Origin: Atriophallophorus winterbourni
Lineage: Eukaryota; Platyhelminthes; Trematoda; Plagiorchiida; Microphallidae
Assembly (NCBI GenBank): GCA_013407085.1
Contig: JACCGJ010012616.1
Location: 109,016 to 173,015, forward strand
DNA length: 64,000 bases
Direction: 5' to 3'
The notes below the pieces were generated by a model. It was given only the letters and a program-made list of their open reading frames with translations, was not told the DNA's origin and made no database searches. Numbering within the stretch: the first letter of the stretch is position 1; each line of letters begins with the position of its first letter. A program made the position numbers and the translations under genes. Shown here in pieces: positions 42,735 through 52,938 of this stretch.

Positions 42735-43313
42735 ATGTCCGCTGAATCCGAATTTTCTATTTTACAAACGCTGCGCGAACATCTACTCCAGATAAAAGAA
42801 GCAAATTCTTCTGCGAATGGTCCCAAATCTCCATCTACCGAATTTCTCATGTCACCTATAATGGAATTTCACTTCGACCCGGAAAATAATGTGACTTTCG
42901 ACACGTGGTTCCGGCGTTATGAAGATATATTCCGAATAGACCTGAAGGACCTGGGAGATGACAGCAAAGTTCGATTGCTCTGGCGTAAATTGGGCGCAGC
43001 GGAATTAGACAAATATTGCAATTTAATTCTTCCTCAGAACCCACATGACCGTACATTCGAAGAGACAGTCGAATCACTCAAGCAATGTTTTGGTGATCAA
43101 TCATCTCTATTCAGTATTCGCTACCGCTGTCTTAATATGGTCATAAATGAAACAACCGATTTTGTGACACATCTCGGAGACGTTAATAGAGAGTGTGAAC
43201 GCTTCAAATTGCGCTCACTGAATGTCCATCAATTTAAATGTCTCATTTTTACCAGCAGTCTGCGATCCTCGCGATTTACAGATATTCGGACTCGTTTACT
43301 GAATCGTCTCTAG
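42735..43313 (+). CDS. Gypsy G1 Gag
   Basis: 192 codons from ATG 42735 (an in-frame ATG at 42723 is also possible). Contains FHFDPENNVTFDTWFRRYED, VRLLWRKLGAAELDKYCNLI and FEETVESLKQCFGDQSSLFS, typical of gypsy Gag in K02A2.6-like elements. A TAG at 43311-43313 ends it. The following region to 43604 carries PYPWRHCGEWHFHRECC, a nucleocapsid-like knuckle whose first cysteine is missing. Confidence 0.85.
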   Translation: MSAESEFSILQTLREHLLQIKEANSSANGPKSPSTEFLMSPIMEFHFDPENNVTFDTWFRRYEDIFRIDLKDLGDDSKVRLLWRKLGAAELDKYCNLILPQNPHDRTFEETVESLKQCFGDQSSLFSIRYRCLNMVINETTDFVTHLGDVNRECERFKLRSLNVHQFKCLIFTSSLRSSRFTDIRTRLLNRL

Positions 43314-43889
43314 CAGGATCCAACCATGACGCTCTAAGCCATTGGAGAAGAACACCAACGTCTCATGAACATTAAAAACGACTCCGCCCTTGTGCAGTCG
43401 AACATTCGTGACAATTTCACAATCCAGGCGGTACATCAACCAAAGCAGAACAACACTCAACTACAGTCTCCGCATCTAGCACGACAACCAAAGCTGCTCA
43501 ACACAGCTCAAAAATCCAAGCCACCGTATCCATGGAGACATTGCGGAGAATGGCACTTTCACCGAGAATGCTGCCACAGAACCAATCGATGCAACCAAAT
43601 ATGACACAAAGATGGGTTCTGTCAGAAAACAGTCAACCGGAAGACACCAAACAAACGAAAAAGGTACTTCCCACGCCGTCCCACCCGGGCATCAAAACCC
43701 GTTCCGCGATCACTAAGCCTTCGTGCTAACAAGCAAGCAGACTCTGTAGTGGCTAACATAGCTGTGCAAACAATCGATCGCCAATTATCTGATGCCGTCA
43801 GAACACTCCCGTTCACAGTGACGGAAATTAAGATGAAAACAAGATCAGACCCAATTCTTTGGAAAGACATCGAATACACAAAAACGAAA

Positions 43890-44790
43890 TGGCCAAAGAA
43901 AATTCGGGAGGGTCCATTGCTGGCCCTCTCGAGACGAGGTGGGTCCCTTTCTATTATTAATGATTGCCTCGTGTACACTGACCGCGTGATAATTGCCTCT
44001 TCTCTCCGTTTCCGAGTTCTCAGACAACTCCATTTGGGACACCCTGGAATCGGTCGAATGAAGGCAAGCACAAGATCTCACGTGTTCTGGCCGGGGATCG
44101 ACAAAGATATTGAAAATGTAGTTCGTTCTTGTTCTAGGTGCCAACAAGCTGCAAAATCCCACCCTTCGTCAACAACTAATTCCATGGCCACCCACAACCC
44201 AACCTTGGAAGTGAGTACACGTGGATTTCGCCGGTCCAATCGATAATATATCCAACCTCATCGTTGTTGATGCTCACTCAAAATGGCGAAAAATCACTCC
44301 TGTGAATCCGCCAACTGCAGCCGATACCATCAACGCATTGAATCGAATCATCAGTCAACATGGCTTACCAAACACCATAGTTTCCGACAATGGTTCACAA
44401 TTCTCCTCCGCCCTTTTTGAACAGTTCTGTAGAACACACAATATTAATCACCTCCGGTCTCCGTCCTATCACTCCCAATCCAACGGTTTAGCAGAACGCT
44501 TTGTTGACACCTCCAAACGAGCACTCTTAAAAGCGCATGGGGAGGGGACAACTATGGAAGTGCTTCAATGATTTCTACTGGTCTACCGGTCCGCACCGCA
44601 TCCTGGTTCGCCTCACCAGCAATCGCCAGCAGAGGTTCTCATGGGGCGTAAATTGCGTACAACTCTAAGGAGTGTTAACAAATCAAAACCAAAACCACGA
44701 AGAACGTTCTGTGAGAAACTGTTCTCCACTAAATAATGGGACCTAGGTTTGGGTTCGTGATCATCGCCCGAACAGGAACCCTTGGGTGGA
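43890..44790 (+). pseudogene. Gypsy G1 integrase, frameshifted
   Basis: The frame 43749-44246 holds the HHCC zinc finger (LHLGHPGIGRMK then CSRCQQ). A shift near 44210-44220 leads to the core frame 44221-44571 with DFAGPI, VVDAHSKW, IVSDNGSQFSS and GLAERFVDTSKR, carrying the D,D,E residues. After a TGA at about 44569 the sequence still reads YRSAPHPGSP, then PAEVLMGRKLRTTL, and ends at VWVRDHRPNRNPW. A single copy of each lesion suggests moderate age. Confidence 0.85.
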
Positions 44791-45081
44791 GTCTCCTTGC
44801 CTGACGGCGTTTAAAGCGAAATTTGACTTACATATACATAACATTCGTGAGCCTTACATTTGATATTTACTATTGCTTTTATACTATTGTATTTTTCATG
44901 CTTTTATTCATACCGTAAAACGTGTGGTGTTTTAAAGTATTAACTTCTCTAACCATAAATCCTTGAATACCTTGAATCCTTGAATTATTGGGCTAAAACT
45001 TTAAAAACTGGATTTTCAAGGATTCAGCTTGCTCGAAGTAGAAACGGGTATATTCGTAACGTACGAATTTAGATGAGTTCG
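44791..45081 (+). pseudogene. LINE-E 3' end and tail, then unassigned bases
   Basis: AFKAKFDLHIHNIREPY matches the last codons of CR1-type ORF2. Then comes a ~130-bp 3' region and the tail CTTGAATACCTTGAATCCTTGAATT near 44962-44986. It appears to be the 3' end of the LINE-E cut by G1. Bases 44987-45081 are unassigned. Confidence 0.6.
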
Positions 45082-45638
45082 ATTATGTATGAATCGTTCA
45101 GCTCAGACAAACGGGTAAGGACGATAGCACAAATTTATGCGTCCGCGCAACATGTTTGACGCATTTTATTGAGCCTTTTTAGTAGATCATCTTCAACCGG
45201 GTAAGAGTTATCATTAAGCATTTTAGTCGACCACAAGAGGGAAAATTGCTGAGCCTGTATCTTAAGCGATTCTGATGGAATTTTTTAAGCCCCACAAAAT
45301 CATTTTGAAGGTGTGCATGGAAAATGGGAGGTGAACTGCACACAATATGAGGCATTATACAAGAGAACATGAAATGAAGAAAGACCTAACGCGAAGTGAT
45401 CGAATAAAAAATGAATAAAAAAGTTTAATAATCATGAAAAAATAAAGTTTGTGATGAATCGGTGAGAGTAGTTTATTAGTAACGTTTCCCTTCTGACACA
45501 GAAGCTTCGTCATACCAAGGGTGTCAGTACGAACAGAGATCAAGCCTTAATTTCGTTTACCTGACCAAACGTAAGCTGGTTAAGTGCTGCACAGTCCATG
45601 GTGGGTTCTTCGCTTGTTAATAAGGGCAGGGCGGGGAA
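45082..45638. repeat. Central inverted repeat, left arm (PLE terminal repeat plus flank)
   Basis: Reverse-complement match to 45881-46432. The inner part (about 45415-45638) is the 3' end of a minus-strand PLE terminal repeat; the outer part is flanking sequence of unknown origin. This is the innermost homology of the window-wide inverted duplication. Confidence 0.85.
45476..45518 (-). ncRNA. Mutated PLE hammerhead motif (central left)
   Basis: The minus-strand core reads ATGACGA instead of CTGACGA, and the base before GAAA is G instead of C. C3 is essential in hammerheads, so inactive. Confidence 0.55.
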
Positions 45639-46432
45639 TAAAACCATACATTGATCGACTTCACGCAGAGGCGGTTGAGATAACAAAGGCTGGTAAGAAT
45701 GCAGATGGATGGGGCTGATATATCCACAATCTGGCGTCCGGTTCTGCAGCGGATAAACATTAACATACGTGACCCCTATTGCGCGCACCGACCTAATCTG
45801 TCAGCAGATGTCATTCACACCTGCCAAGACTAAAAAAATAAGGGATTATACGGCACATAGGGGTGGTGGTGCGTCAGGTTGATATTGAACGCGCCTGCCC
45901 TTCTTAACAAGCGCAGAACCCACCAGGGACTGTGCAGTTCTTAAACAGCTTATGATTGGTCAGGTGAATGCAATTTAGGCTTGATCTCTGTTCGTACTGA
46001 CACCCTTGGTATGACGAAGCTTCTGTGTCAGAAGGGAAACGTTACCAATAAACTACTCTCACCGATTCATTACAAACTTTATTTTTTCATGATTATTAAA
46101 CTTTTTTATTCATTTTGTATTCGATCACTTCGCGTTAGGTCTTTCCTCACTTCATGTTCTCTTGTATAATGTCTCATTTTATGTGCAGTTTACCTGCTAT
46201 TTTTCATGCACACCTTCAAAATGACTTTGTGGGGCTTAAAATTCCATCAGAATCGCTTAAGATACAGACCCAGCAATTTTCCCTCTTGTGGTCGACTAAA
46301 ATGCCTAATGATAACTCTTACCCGGTTGAAGATGATTTACTAAAAAGGCTGGATGACATACGTTAAACATGTTGCGCGGACGCATTAATTTGTGTTATCG
46401 TCCTTACCCGTTTGTCTGAGCTGGACGGTTCA
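45639..46432 (+). mobile_element. PLE terminal repeat and central inverted repeat, right arm
   Basis: 45639-46100 is a plus-strand PLE terminal repeat with the nuclease C-terminus (ADISTIWRPVLQRININIRDP-like near 45705-45775) and a hammerhead-like motif at 46006-46048. The block 45881-46432 is the reverse complement of 45082-45638. The unpaired stretch 45639-45880 is the centre of the large inverted duplication. Confidence 0.82.
46006..46048 (+). ncRNA. Mutated PLE hammerhead motif (central right)
   Basis: Same C-to-A change at the first core base and same GGGAAA as its partner at 45476-45518. The lesions therefore predate the duplication. Confidence 0.55.
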
Positions 46433-48032
46433 TACAGCAGATTTTTGCGCGCTCAACGATCTGGTCATCGGAGGCAGCATCTTTCAACACCGAAATATTC
46501 ACAATGCCACCTGGACATCACCTGATCGTGTTACTGCCAATCAAATCGATCACCTATCGATTTCACGAAAATGGAGACAGTCTCCTTGATACACGCGTAA
46601 TGCGAGGTGCGGATGTTGCTTCAGACCACTACCTTCTAATGGCCAAATTTGAAATCAAGTTGTGAGCTTTCTACGAAACTGGCAGTCGGCCTAGTGTAAA
46701 GTACCACACACAGAAACTAAAGGAAGAGCGTACAAGAGAGATTTTCTCAATCTCACTGAAAAACAGATTCGAATCGCTCAACAACTTAACCCCTGAACTC
46801 CCAATAAATGAACACTGGATCGCTCTGAAAGACTGTTGGCAAGACACTTGAAAGCACGTAATTGGCAGACGGGTAAAGAAAGACAAAGAGTGGATCTCGA
46901 GTGAGACTTGGACACTGATCAACTCGAGAAGGCAGCTGAAACAACAGATCCTCCGGTGTAAGGACACCAAGCAGAAAAACCAACTGATCGAACAATACAG
47001 CTCCCGAAATAAAGACGTGAAACGAAGTGCCAGAAGTGACAAGAGGCGGTTCTATGAAATGCTGGCAACGGAGGCGGAAAATGCAGCAGAAAAGAGAGAC
47101 CTGAACACCGTCTACAACATTACCAGAACCTTATCAGGGAAGAAAATGCCTTACGGCAAAATAATAAAGGACGGTGAAGGTAACTTTATCAGTCAGGAAT
47201 CGGTGCAACGAAAGCGATGAATGGAGCACTTCAAAGAACTCCTAAATCGACCAGCACCTACTTCAGTCACTGACATCCCACCCGCAGAAAATTTGCTAGA
47301 CGTAAACACCGACCCCCCCGGTCGAAATTAAATCCTTTTTGCCTTAAAATCGCTAAAGAATGGCAGAGCACCAGGTCCAGATGGGATTCCACCAGAAGCT
47401 CTGAAGGCTGATTTCGACACCTCGGCTGATATTTTACTTCCTCTGCTGCAGAAAATCTGGTCAGAAAGACGGATCCCAAATGATTGGAAGAGAGGTCATT
47501 TGGTCAAACTTGCAAAGAAAGGGGATCTGAGGGTATGCAAAAACTGGCGAGGTATCATGCTGCTCTCAGTCCCTAGTAAAGTACTTACACGCATCATCCT
47601 TATGCGTTTGCGCGACGCTATCGACCAAGTGTTACGGCCAGAGCAATCAGGCTTCAGAAAACAAAGTCTGGCATCGACCAAATTGCGACCCTCCGCATAA
47701 TAATTGAACAAAGCATTGAATGGCAATCGCCTCTTTGCCTCAACTTCATAGATTTTGAGAAAGCCTTCGACAGTGTGGACCGCGAATTCATATGGAAGCT
47801 TTTGTCACACTATGGGGTCCCACCGCTGTACATGGACCTCATAAAGCAGCTGTATGAAGGTGCCTCCTGTCAGGTAATTCACAACCGAAGACTGACCGAT
47901 CCATTTGCAGTTGAGACTGGCATCCGCAGGGATGCCTGTTGTCCCCAATGATTTTTCTGTTACTAATAGACTGGATAATGAAACAGAGAGTAAAAGGTGA
48001 GAGGAATGGTATCGATTCATCATCATCATCAT
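46433..48032 (+). pseudogene. Second RTE-like LINE relic
   Basis: Forward strand in broken frames. The end of an APE-type endonuclease (LVIGGSIFQHRNIHNATWTSP, NQIDHLSI, GADVASDHYL) lies at 46435-46665. A basic linker follows (46680-47220). The reverse transcriptase has KNGRAPGPDGIPPEALKAD near 47350-47405, RGHLVKLAKKGDLRVCKNWRG, EQSGFRKQ, LNFIDFEKAFDSVDREFIW near 47740-47790, and a decayed GCLLSPMIFLLLIDW near 47934-47975. Truncated there and closed by (CAT)n at 48016-48032, which may be its tail. Distinct in sequence from the RTE at 48871. Bases 48033-48124 are unassigned. Confidence 0.82.
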
Positions 48033-48124
48033 GAAGCACAAGTCTGGAGCCAGACAAAGTGCCAAAAGGTGGTTTTGTTTTGTTTGTGTTTGTACCGCCG
48101 AAGCGAGTACCCGGTTCTGGTATA

Positions 48125-48870
48125 CGGAACATTGCGAAGACCCATCACTAACTTTGTTGCTCTATGATTGATTTTATCGGAGAGAGCAATGTCTTTTCGC
48201 AGCCAAGAAGCCCAGACCTCTACCGCATACTCCATCGTAGGGCGATGGTAGACATTCATTATTCTTGGTAACGTTACCAGAAAGATTCTTCCAAATATTC
48301 TTCGAAAGATACCTAACAATCTGTTTGCCCGTCGATATATGTTCTGGCAGTGTGCTGTGCTCTTCAGGTTCCCGCTAATCCACACTCTAAGATCTTTTTC
48401 TAAGGATCTCCATGCTAGGTTTTCAGTTCCCACTCGATATGTCCAAGGAACATTCTTGCCAAGACGGCGCATCATACATTTATATATGTCGAATGACATG
48501 TCTTTCATGACCGCCCAATTCGACACGCTGTCCAAATCCACTTGCAGTTTCTCACAATCGACTGCAGAACATATTGGCGTCCAAATTTTCATATCATCCG
48601 CGAACATGACCATTTTGGACGATATGAGGGGGGAATAAATAATTTATGAACAGCAGAAAGAGGAGCGGGCCTAGCACAGACTCCACTGGTGGTTTTGAAC
48701 GTTTGGGATAGCGCTCCGTTAACTATAACTTGGGCGTCGCGATCTGACAGATAGTGGCACAACCATGAGAGGAGTGGATCACATATTCCTAAACGCATCA
48801 GTTTTTGAAGAAGCAAATGATGATTGACTCTCTCAAAAGCTTTCAAAATGTCCAGGTAACAGACGTGGAT
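48125..48870 (-). pseudogene. LINE-E, arm-2 copy, 3' part
   Basis: Minus-strand match to 41682-42330, including FADDMKIW near 48590-48612 and the CYLDILKAFERVNHH block near 48815-48860. It has 108 bases (48255-48362 region) that the arm-1 copy lacks, joining DLRVWISGNLK to LPRIMNVYHRP, so arm 1 carries a small deletion. Cut at 48870 by the RTE. Confidence 0.85.
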
Positions 48871-51800
48871 GGTTCCATGGTTGTCAAAGCCGGGGCGGTT
48901 TTGGGGATAAGCTCCCAATTCTAAAAATGCTCCAATGGCACGCGTCTCATATAGCCTCTGGCAACCAAGTCCAGCTCCTGGCCTGCACGCGTGGTCCTGT
49001 GCGACCCGGCGGAACTGCTTCTACTGACAGGAGAAAGGGCGAAGGCGGCTGACTGGCGCCTCAAAACCAGCATGCTTCGGGCAGGTGGAGCTCGTAAGTC
49101 CATGAAGGCGGTCCACCATGGGGAAGGAAAACCCTTATCTCAAACCTCCACTGCCTTGTGGCTACATCCAATCATGGAAAAGGCTTCAGGAGTCAACCTC
49201 GAGGAAAAATCCGGAGCCGGAGTCCCGTTAGGCAGTCCGAAGTTTTTTTACAACTTCGCCCTGCCAACTTCTGCGACGGCATCGTTGTCCAAACGTATCA
49301 GCCTAGCTGTTCCTTTGGTTCCGATGGTGCCGTGGAGAGGGAGCACTTGCTGCATGGGCAACAGCTAGTTCTCCACTTTGAACTGCCCTGGCGTACATCA
49401 CAACGCACCAATGGAGAGGACACTCCATTCCGCTTCTGCGGATAATAACACGGGAAGCAGCAGATACCGGTTAAAAGCTATGGCTCGATTGGCGTAGAGC
49501 TCAGCGCCTGGGGCTGCTTTCGACGGTGGGAGAGACTTTCAGGTCTCATTGGACGGCTACCGCCCGCCTCAAGCTGGGCAGCCCCCAGCCAATATGGTGC
49601 CGTCTCGCCACGGTCTGCTATCCTCATTGGGTGCATGGGGATTAGGAATCAACCGACAAGCAGACTGTTATTTCCGCACCAGCGAAACCAACTACGAAAA
49701 AACAAATGTCATTTCTGAAACTGGGAACCTGGAACGTCCGGTCCATGCTTCCTGGATTTCACGACGACGTCTCGAATATCAGAGGCGTAAGAAAATCTGC
49801 TGTTATTAACAACGAGTTAAAGAGACTAAAGGTCGACGTGGCAGCCCTACAAGAGACGCGATTACCAGACACTGGTAAGCTGACAGAAAGAGATTACACG
49901 TTTTTTTGGAAAGGAAGGGGTTCTGATGAGCCTCGACTGCATGGAGTTGGGTTTGCCGTTCGAAACGACCTTCTAAAAGCAACTGAACCGAGCAGCAGCG
50001 GGAGCGAACGGATTTGGACTCTAAATCTGAGGTGCATTACTGGTACCATTACGTTGGTAAACGTTTATGCGCCGACGCTCTCTGCGACGACTACTGAAAA
50101 AGACGCTTTTTATTACAACCTCGCAACAGTCCTGAAAAACGTGCCACAAAGAAACTGTGTAGTGGTATTGGGTGATTTCAATGCTAGAGTTGGTGCGGAT
50201 TACGAATCTTGGCAAAGCTGTCTCGGGAAATTCGGTGTAGGTAAAACTAATGAAAATGGACTACGCCTTTTAGAATTATGCACACAGTTCAGTCTCTGTG
50301 TTAGTAACACTTTCTTTCAAACAAAACCACAGCATAAGGTCTCTTGGAAACATCCTCGCTCTAAGCACTGGCACCAGCTTGATCTTATTCTTGTTAGGCG
50401 CACTAATATAGGAAGCGTACTTCTCACCAGATCATATCAAAGCGCAGACTGTGACACTGATCATTCACTGGTTTGTGCAAAACTGAAGCTTTCCGACACG
50501 AGATTTCACCGCACCAAATTGTCTGGTAAGCCTAGGATTGACGTCACCCGCATGTGCGAACCTAATCTAGCTGCGCGATTTGCAAAAGCCTTCACAGCCG
50601 AGTTCAGCAAGACAACCCCACTTGAATCGGCTTCAGAAAACTGGGAATCGATTAAAAACAGCATATGCCGAGTCGCACTTTCCACTTTCGGTCCGAAGAA
50701 AGCTCGAACGAGCGACTGGTTCGAAGCAAAAGCTTCTGAGATGACTGCTGTGTTGGATGAGAAACGGTCAGCATTCTTGAGGTTCAAAGGTATGCCAACA
50801 GATGAAAACTTACGACTTTTAAGAGCAGCCAGAAATAAGGTCCAACAGACTGCAAGGCGATGTGCAAATGACTACTGGACAGAAATTAGCCTTAGTATCC
50901 AAAAAGCTGCGGATACTGGAAATTTTCACGGCATGTATGATGGGATCAAGAGAGCCATTGGTCCAAACAAACATAAAATGGCTCCCATTAAGTCTGTATC
51001 TGGTGACCCGATTGTGGACAAAACTCAGCAGATGGAAAGATGGGTAGAGCACTTCTCCTCCCTCTACTCTAGGGACAGTACGGTTTTACCACATGTATTT
51101 GAAAATTTCGAGCGGTTGCCGACTATTGAATATCTAGATACTCCCCCTACTCTTGATGAGCTCAATAGAGCAATCGACCGCTTAGCGAATGGGAAGGCCC
51201 CTGGTGACGACGGAATTCCACCTGAGCTCATCAAATGCGGTAGAGCAGCATTATTACAACCGCTTCACCATTTGCTTCTTCAGTGCTGGCAGGAGGAGGG
51301 TGTCCCACAAGAGATGCGAGACACAAAGATCATCACGCTATTCAAGAATAAAGGAGATAGAGGCGACTGCAACAATTACAGAGGAATCTCCCTTCTGAAT
51401 GTTGTAGGCAAATTGTTTGCTAAAGTCTTACAGATCCGGCTGCAAGTTTTAGCTGATAGAATTTACTCCGAATCTCAATGTGGCTTTCGCAAGGGAAGAT
51501 CGACCGTTGACATGATCTTCTCCCTAAGACAACTTCAAGAAAAGTGTCGGGAACAGCGTATGCCATTATACGCTGTTTTTATTGATTTAACGAAGGCATT
51601 CGACTACGTCAGCAGGGAGGGTCTTTTCAAAATGCTTAATTTGATAGGCTGCCCACCAAGACTGCTAAAGCTCGTTATTTCGTTCCACTCAGGCATGAAG
51701 GGCTCAGTCCATTTTAACGGTTTCAGCTCAGAAGTCTTTGAAATTCGCCGAGGCGTCAAACAAGGGTGTGTTCTGGCTCCCACGCTGTTCGGCATTTTCT

Positions 51801-52938
51801 TTGCTCTACTTCTGAAGTACGCTTTCAGGACGAGAACAGAAGGTATTTACTTACGCACGCGAAATGATGGCAAGCTTTTCAACCTAAACCGGTTGAGAGC
51901 ACAAACCAAGGCACGAAATGTGCTAATCCGTGACCTGCTGTTTGCCGACGATGCAGCCTTTATTGCTCACTCCCAGGAGCACCTTCAGTCTCTAATGGAC
52001 TGTTTTTCGTCGGCATGCAAAGACTTTGGTCTAACAATCAGCATGAGCAAGACCAAAGTCCTTAGCCAAGGGACTGTATCGCCTCCCATCATAACTGTTG
52101 GAAACTGTCAGCTTGAATCAGTACATCAGTTCACATACCTTGGTTCAACCATTGCGGATAACCTCTCGCTAGACACGGAGATTGATAAGCGAATTGGCAG
52201 AGCAGCTGTCATTCTGTCCCGTTTGAACTCTCGTGTTTGGGGTAACCGCAAGCTGACTGTAAAGACGAAAATGATGGTGTACAGCGCGTGCGTACTGAAC
52301 GCTTTACTGTACGGCAGTGAAACCTGGACCACCCACGCAAGACACGAACGGAAGCTGAATGCTTTCCATCTACGAAGCATCCGTCGTATCTTGAACATAT
52401 CGTGGATGGACAGAGTGACTAATGCTGAAGTGCTTTTAAAAGCTGGTCTACAGAGCATGTTCACTCTATTGCGACAGCGCCGCCTGCGCTGGCTTGGTCA
52501 TGTCTATAGAATGGAAAATGGTCGTATTCCGAAAGATCTACTCTATGGTGAGTTGCAACTAGGAAGTCGACCATTGGGCAGACCGCACTTGCGGTACAAA
52601 GACGTTTGTAAAAGAGATATGAAAGCTCTTGGCATTGACCCGGCGAGTTGGGAAGAACTTGCTCTCGACCGCTCACATTGGAGGCACTGTGTAAAGCGTC
52701 GTCTGCATGCTGGGGAGGAGCAGATACAGCTCTTGGCAGCTGAACGCAGATCACGCCGCCGACGTGCAACTAACGCAATACAACCGAGTTCTGACTATCG
52801 TTGCCAGCGCTGCGGGAGAGATTGTTCCTCCCGAATCGGACTGTTTAGTCACTCAAAAAGCTGCAAAACTTGAACTTTCACGCGTTTGTGATGTACATCC
52901 ATGGTCGACATCGACCGAAGGAGGCCAACAACAACAAC
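48871..52938 (+). mobile_element. Full-length RTE-type LINE with target-site duplication
   Basis: 4068 bp inserted in LINE-E. AGACGTGGAT occurs at 48861-48870 and 52939-52948; the intact target is single in arm 1 (41682-41691, opposite strand). It has a ~835-bp leader, one intact 1055-codon frame, and a very short 3' region ending in (CAA)n at 52926-52938. RTE elements are known for short 3' regions with simple tails. A decayed relative is at 3410-5602. The intact frame and clean duplication suggest a recent, possibly active copy. Confidence 0.93.
49706..52873 (+). CDS. RTE endonuclease-reverse transcriptase, intact
   Basis: 1055 codons. APE-type endonuclease at about residues 1-260: LGTWNVRSM, VAALQETRLPD, LVNVYAPT, VLGDFNARVG and CDTDHSLVCAKL. 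A linker follows. Reverse transcriptase at about 475-790: LANGKAPGDDGIPPELIKCG, DTKIITLFKNKGD, CNNYRGISLLNV, QCGFRKGRSTVDMIF, AVFIDLTKAFDYV, RRGVKQGCVLAPTLFGIFF and the catalytic LLFADDAAFIAH (FADD 746-749). C-terminal region: TYLGSTI, YGSETWTTHARHERKL, RRLRWLGHVYRM and GRPHLRYKDVCKRDMKALGID. The last 25 residues form a CQRCGRDCSSRIGLFSH-type C2H2-like finger. Function by family: nicks DNA and reverse transcribes its own RNA. No lesions seen. Confidence 0.95.
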   Translation: MSFLKLGTWNVRSMLPGFHDDVSNIRGVRKSAVINNELKRLKVDVAALQETRLPDTGKLTERDYTFFWKGRGSDEPRLHGVGFAVRNDLLKATEPSSSGSERIWTLNLRCITGTITLVNVYAPTLSATTTEKDAFYYNLATVLKNVPQRNCVVVLGDFNARVGADYESWQSCLGKFGVGKTNENGLRLLELCTQFSLCVSNTFFQTKPQHKVSWKHPRSKHWHQLDLILVRRTNIGSVLLTRSYQSADCDTDHSLVCAKLKLSDTRFHRTKLSGKPRIDVTRMCEPNLAARFAKAFTAEFSKTTPLESASENWESIKNSICRVALSTFGPKKARTSDWFEAKASEMTAVLDEKRSAFLRFKGMPTDENLRLLRAARNKVQQTARRCANDYWTEISLSIQKAADTGNFHGMYDGIKRAIGPNKHKMAPIKSVSGDPIVDKTQQMERWVEHFSSLYSRDSTVLPHVFENFERLPTIEYLDTPPTLDELNRAIDRLANGKAPGDDGIPPELIKCGRAALLQPLHHLLLQCWQEEGVPQEMRDTKIITLFKNKGDRGDCNNYRGISLLNVVGKLFAKVLQIRLQVLADRIYSESQCGFRKGRSTVDMIFSLRQLQEKCREQRMPLYAVFIDLTKAFDYVSREGLFKMLNLIGCPPRLLKLVISFHSGMKGSVHFNGFSSEVFEIRRGVKQGCVLAPTLFGIFFALLLKYAFRTRTEGIYLRTRNDGKLFNLNRLRAQTKARNVLIRDLLFADDAAFIAHSQEHLQSLMDCFSSACKDFGLTISMSKTKVLSQGTVSPPIITVGNCQLESVHQFTYLGSTIADNLSLDTEIDKRIGRAAVILSRLNSRVWGNRKLTVKTKMMVYSACVLNALLYGSETWTTHARHERKLNAFHLRSIRRILNISWMDRVTNAEVLLKAGLQSMFTLLRQRRLRWLGHVYRMENGRIPKDLLYGELQLGSRPLGRPHLRYKDVCKRDMKALGIDPASWEELALDRSHWRHCVKRRLHAGEEQIQLLAAERRSRRRRATNAIQPSSDYRCQRCGRDCSSRIGLFSHSKSCKT

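Larger units (their letters stand above)
42394..44790 (+). mobile_element. Ty3/gypsy element G1 lacking reverse transcriptase
   Basis: A leader or 5' LTR candidate (42394 to about 42715, starting TGTTAGGTGAGG) is followed by gag (42735-43313), a zinc-knuckle-like remnant near 43510-43580 and integrase (about 43890-44785, through VWVRDHRPNRNPW). Protease, reverse transcriptase and RNase H are missing: about 43600-43750 jumps straight toward the integrase. I find no 3' LTR; LINE-E 3' sequence follows. Sequence differs clearly from gypsy G2, so it is a separate family. Confidence 0.82.

Noticed and set aside
47805..48132. Minus-strand frames with MMMMM over 48017-48032
   Set aside because: Produced by the (CAT)n run antisense to an RTE-like relic.
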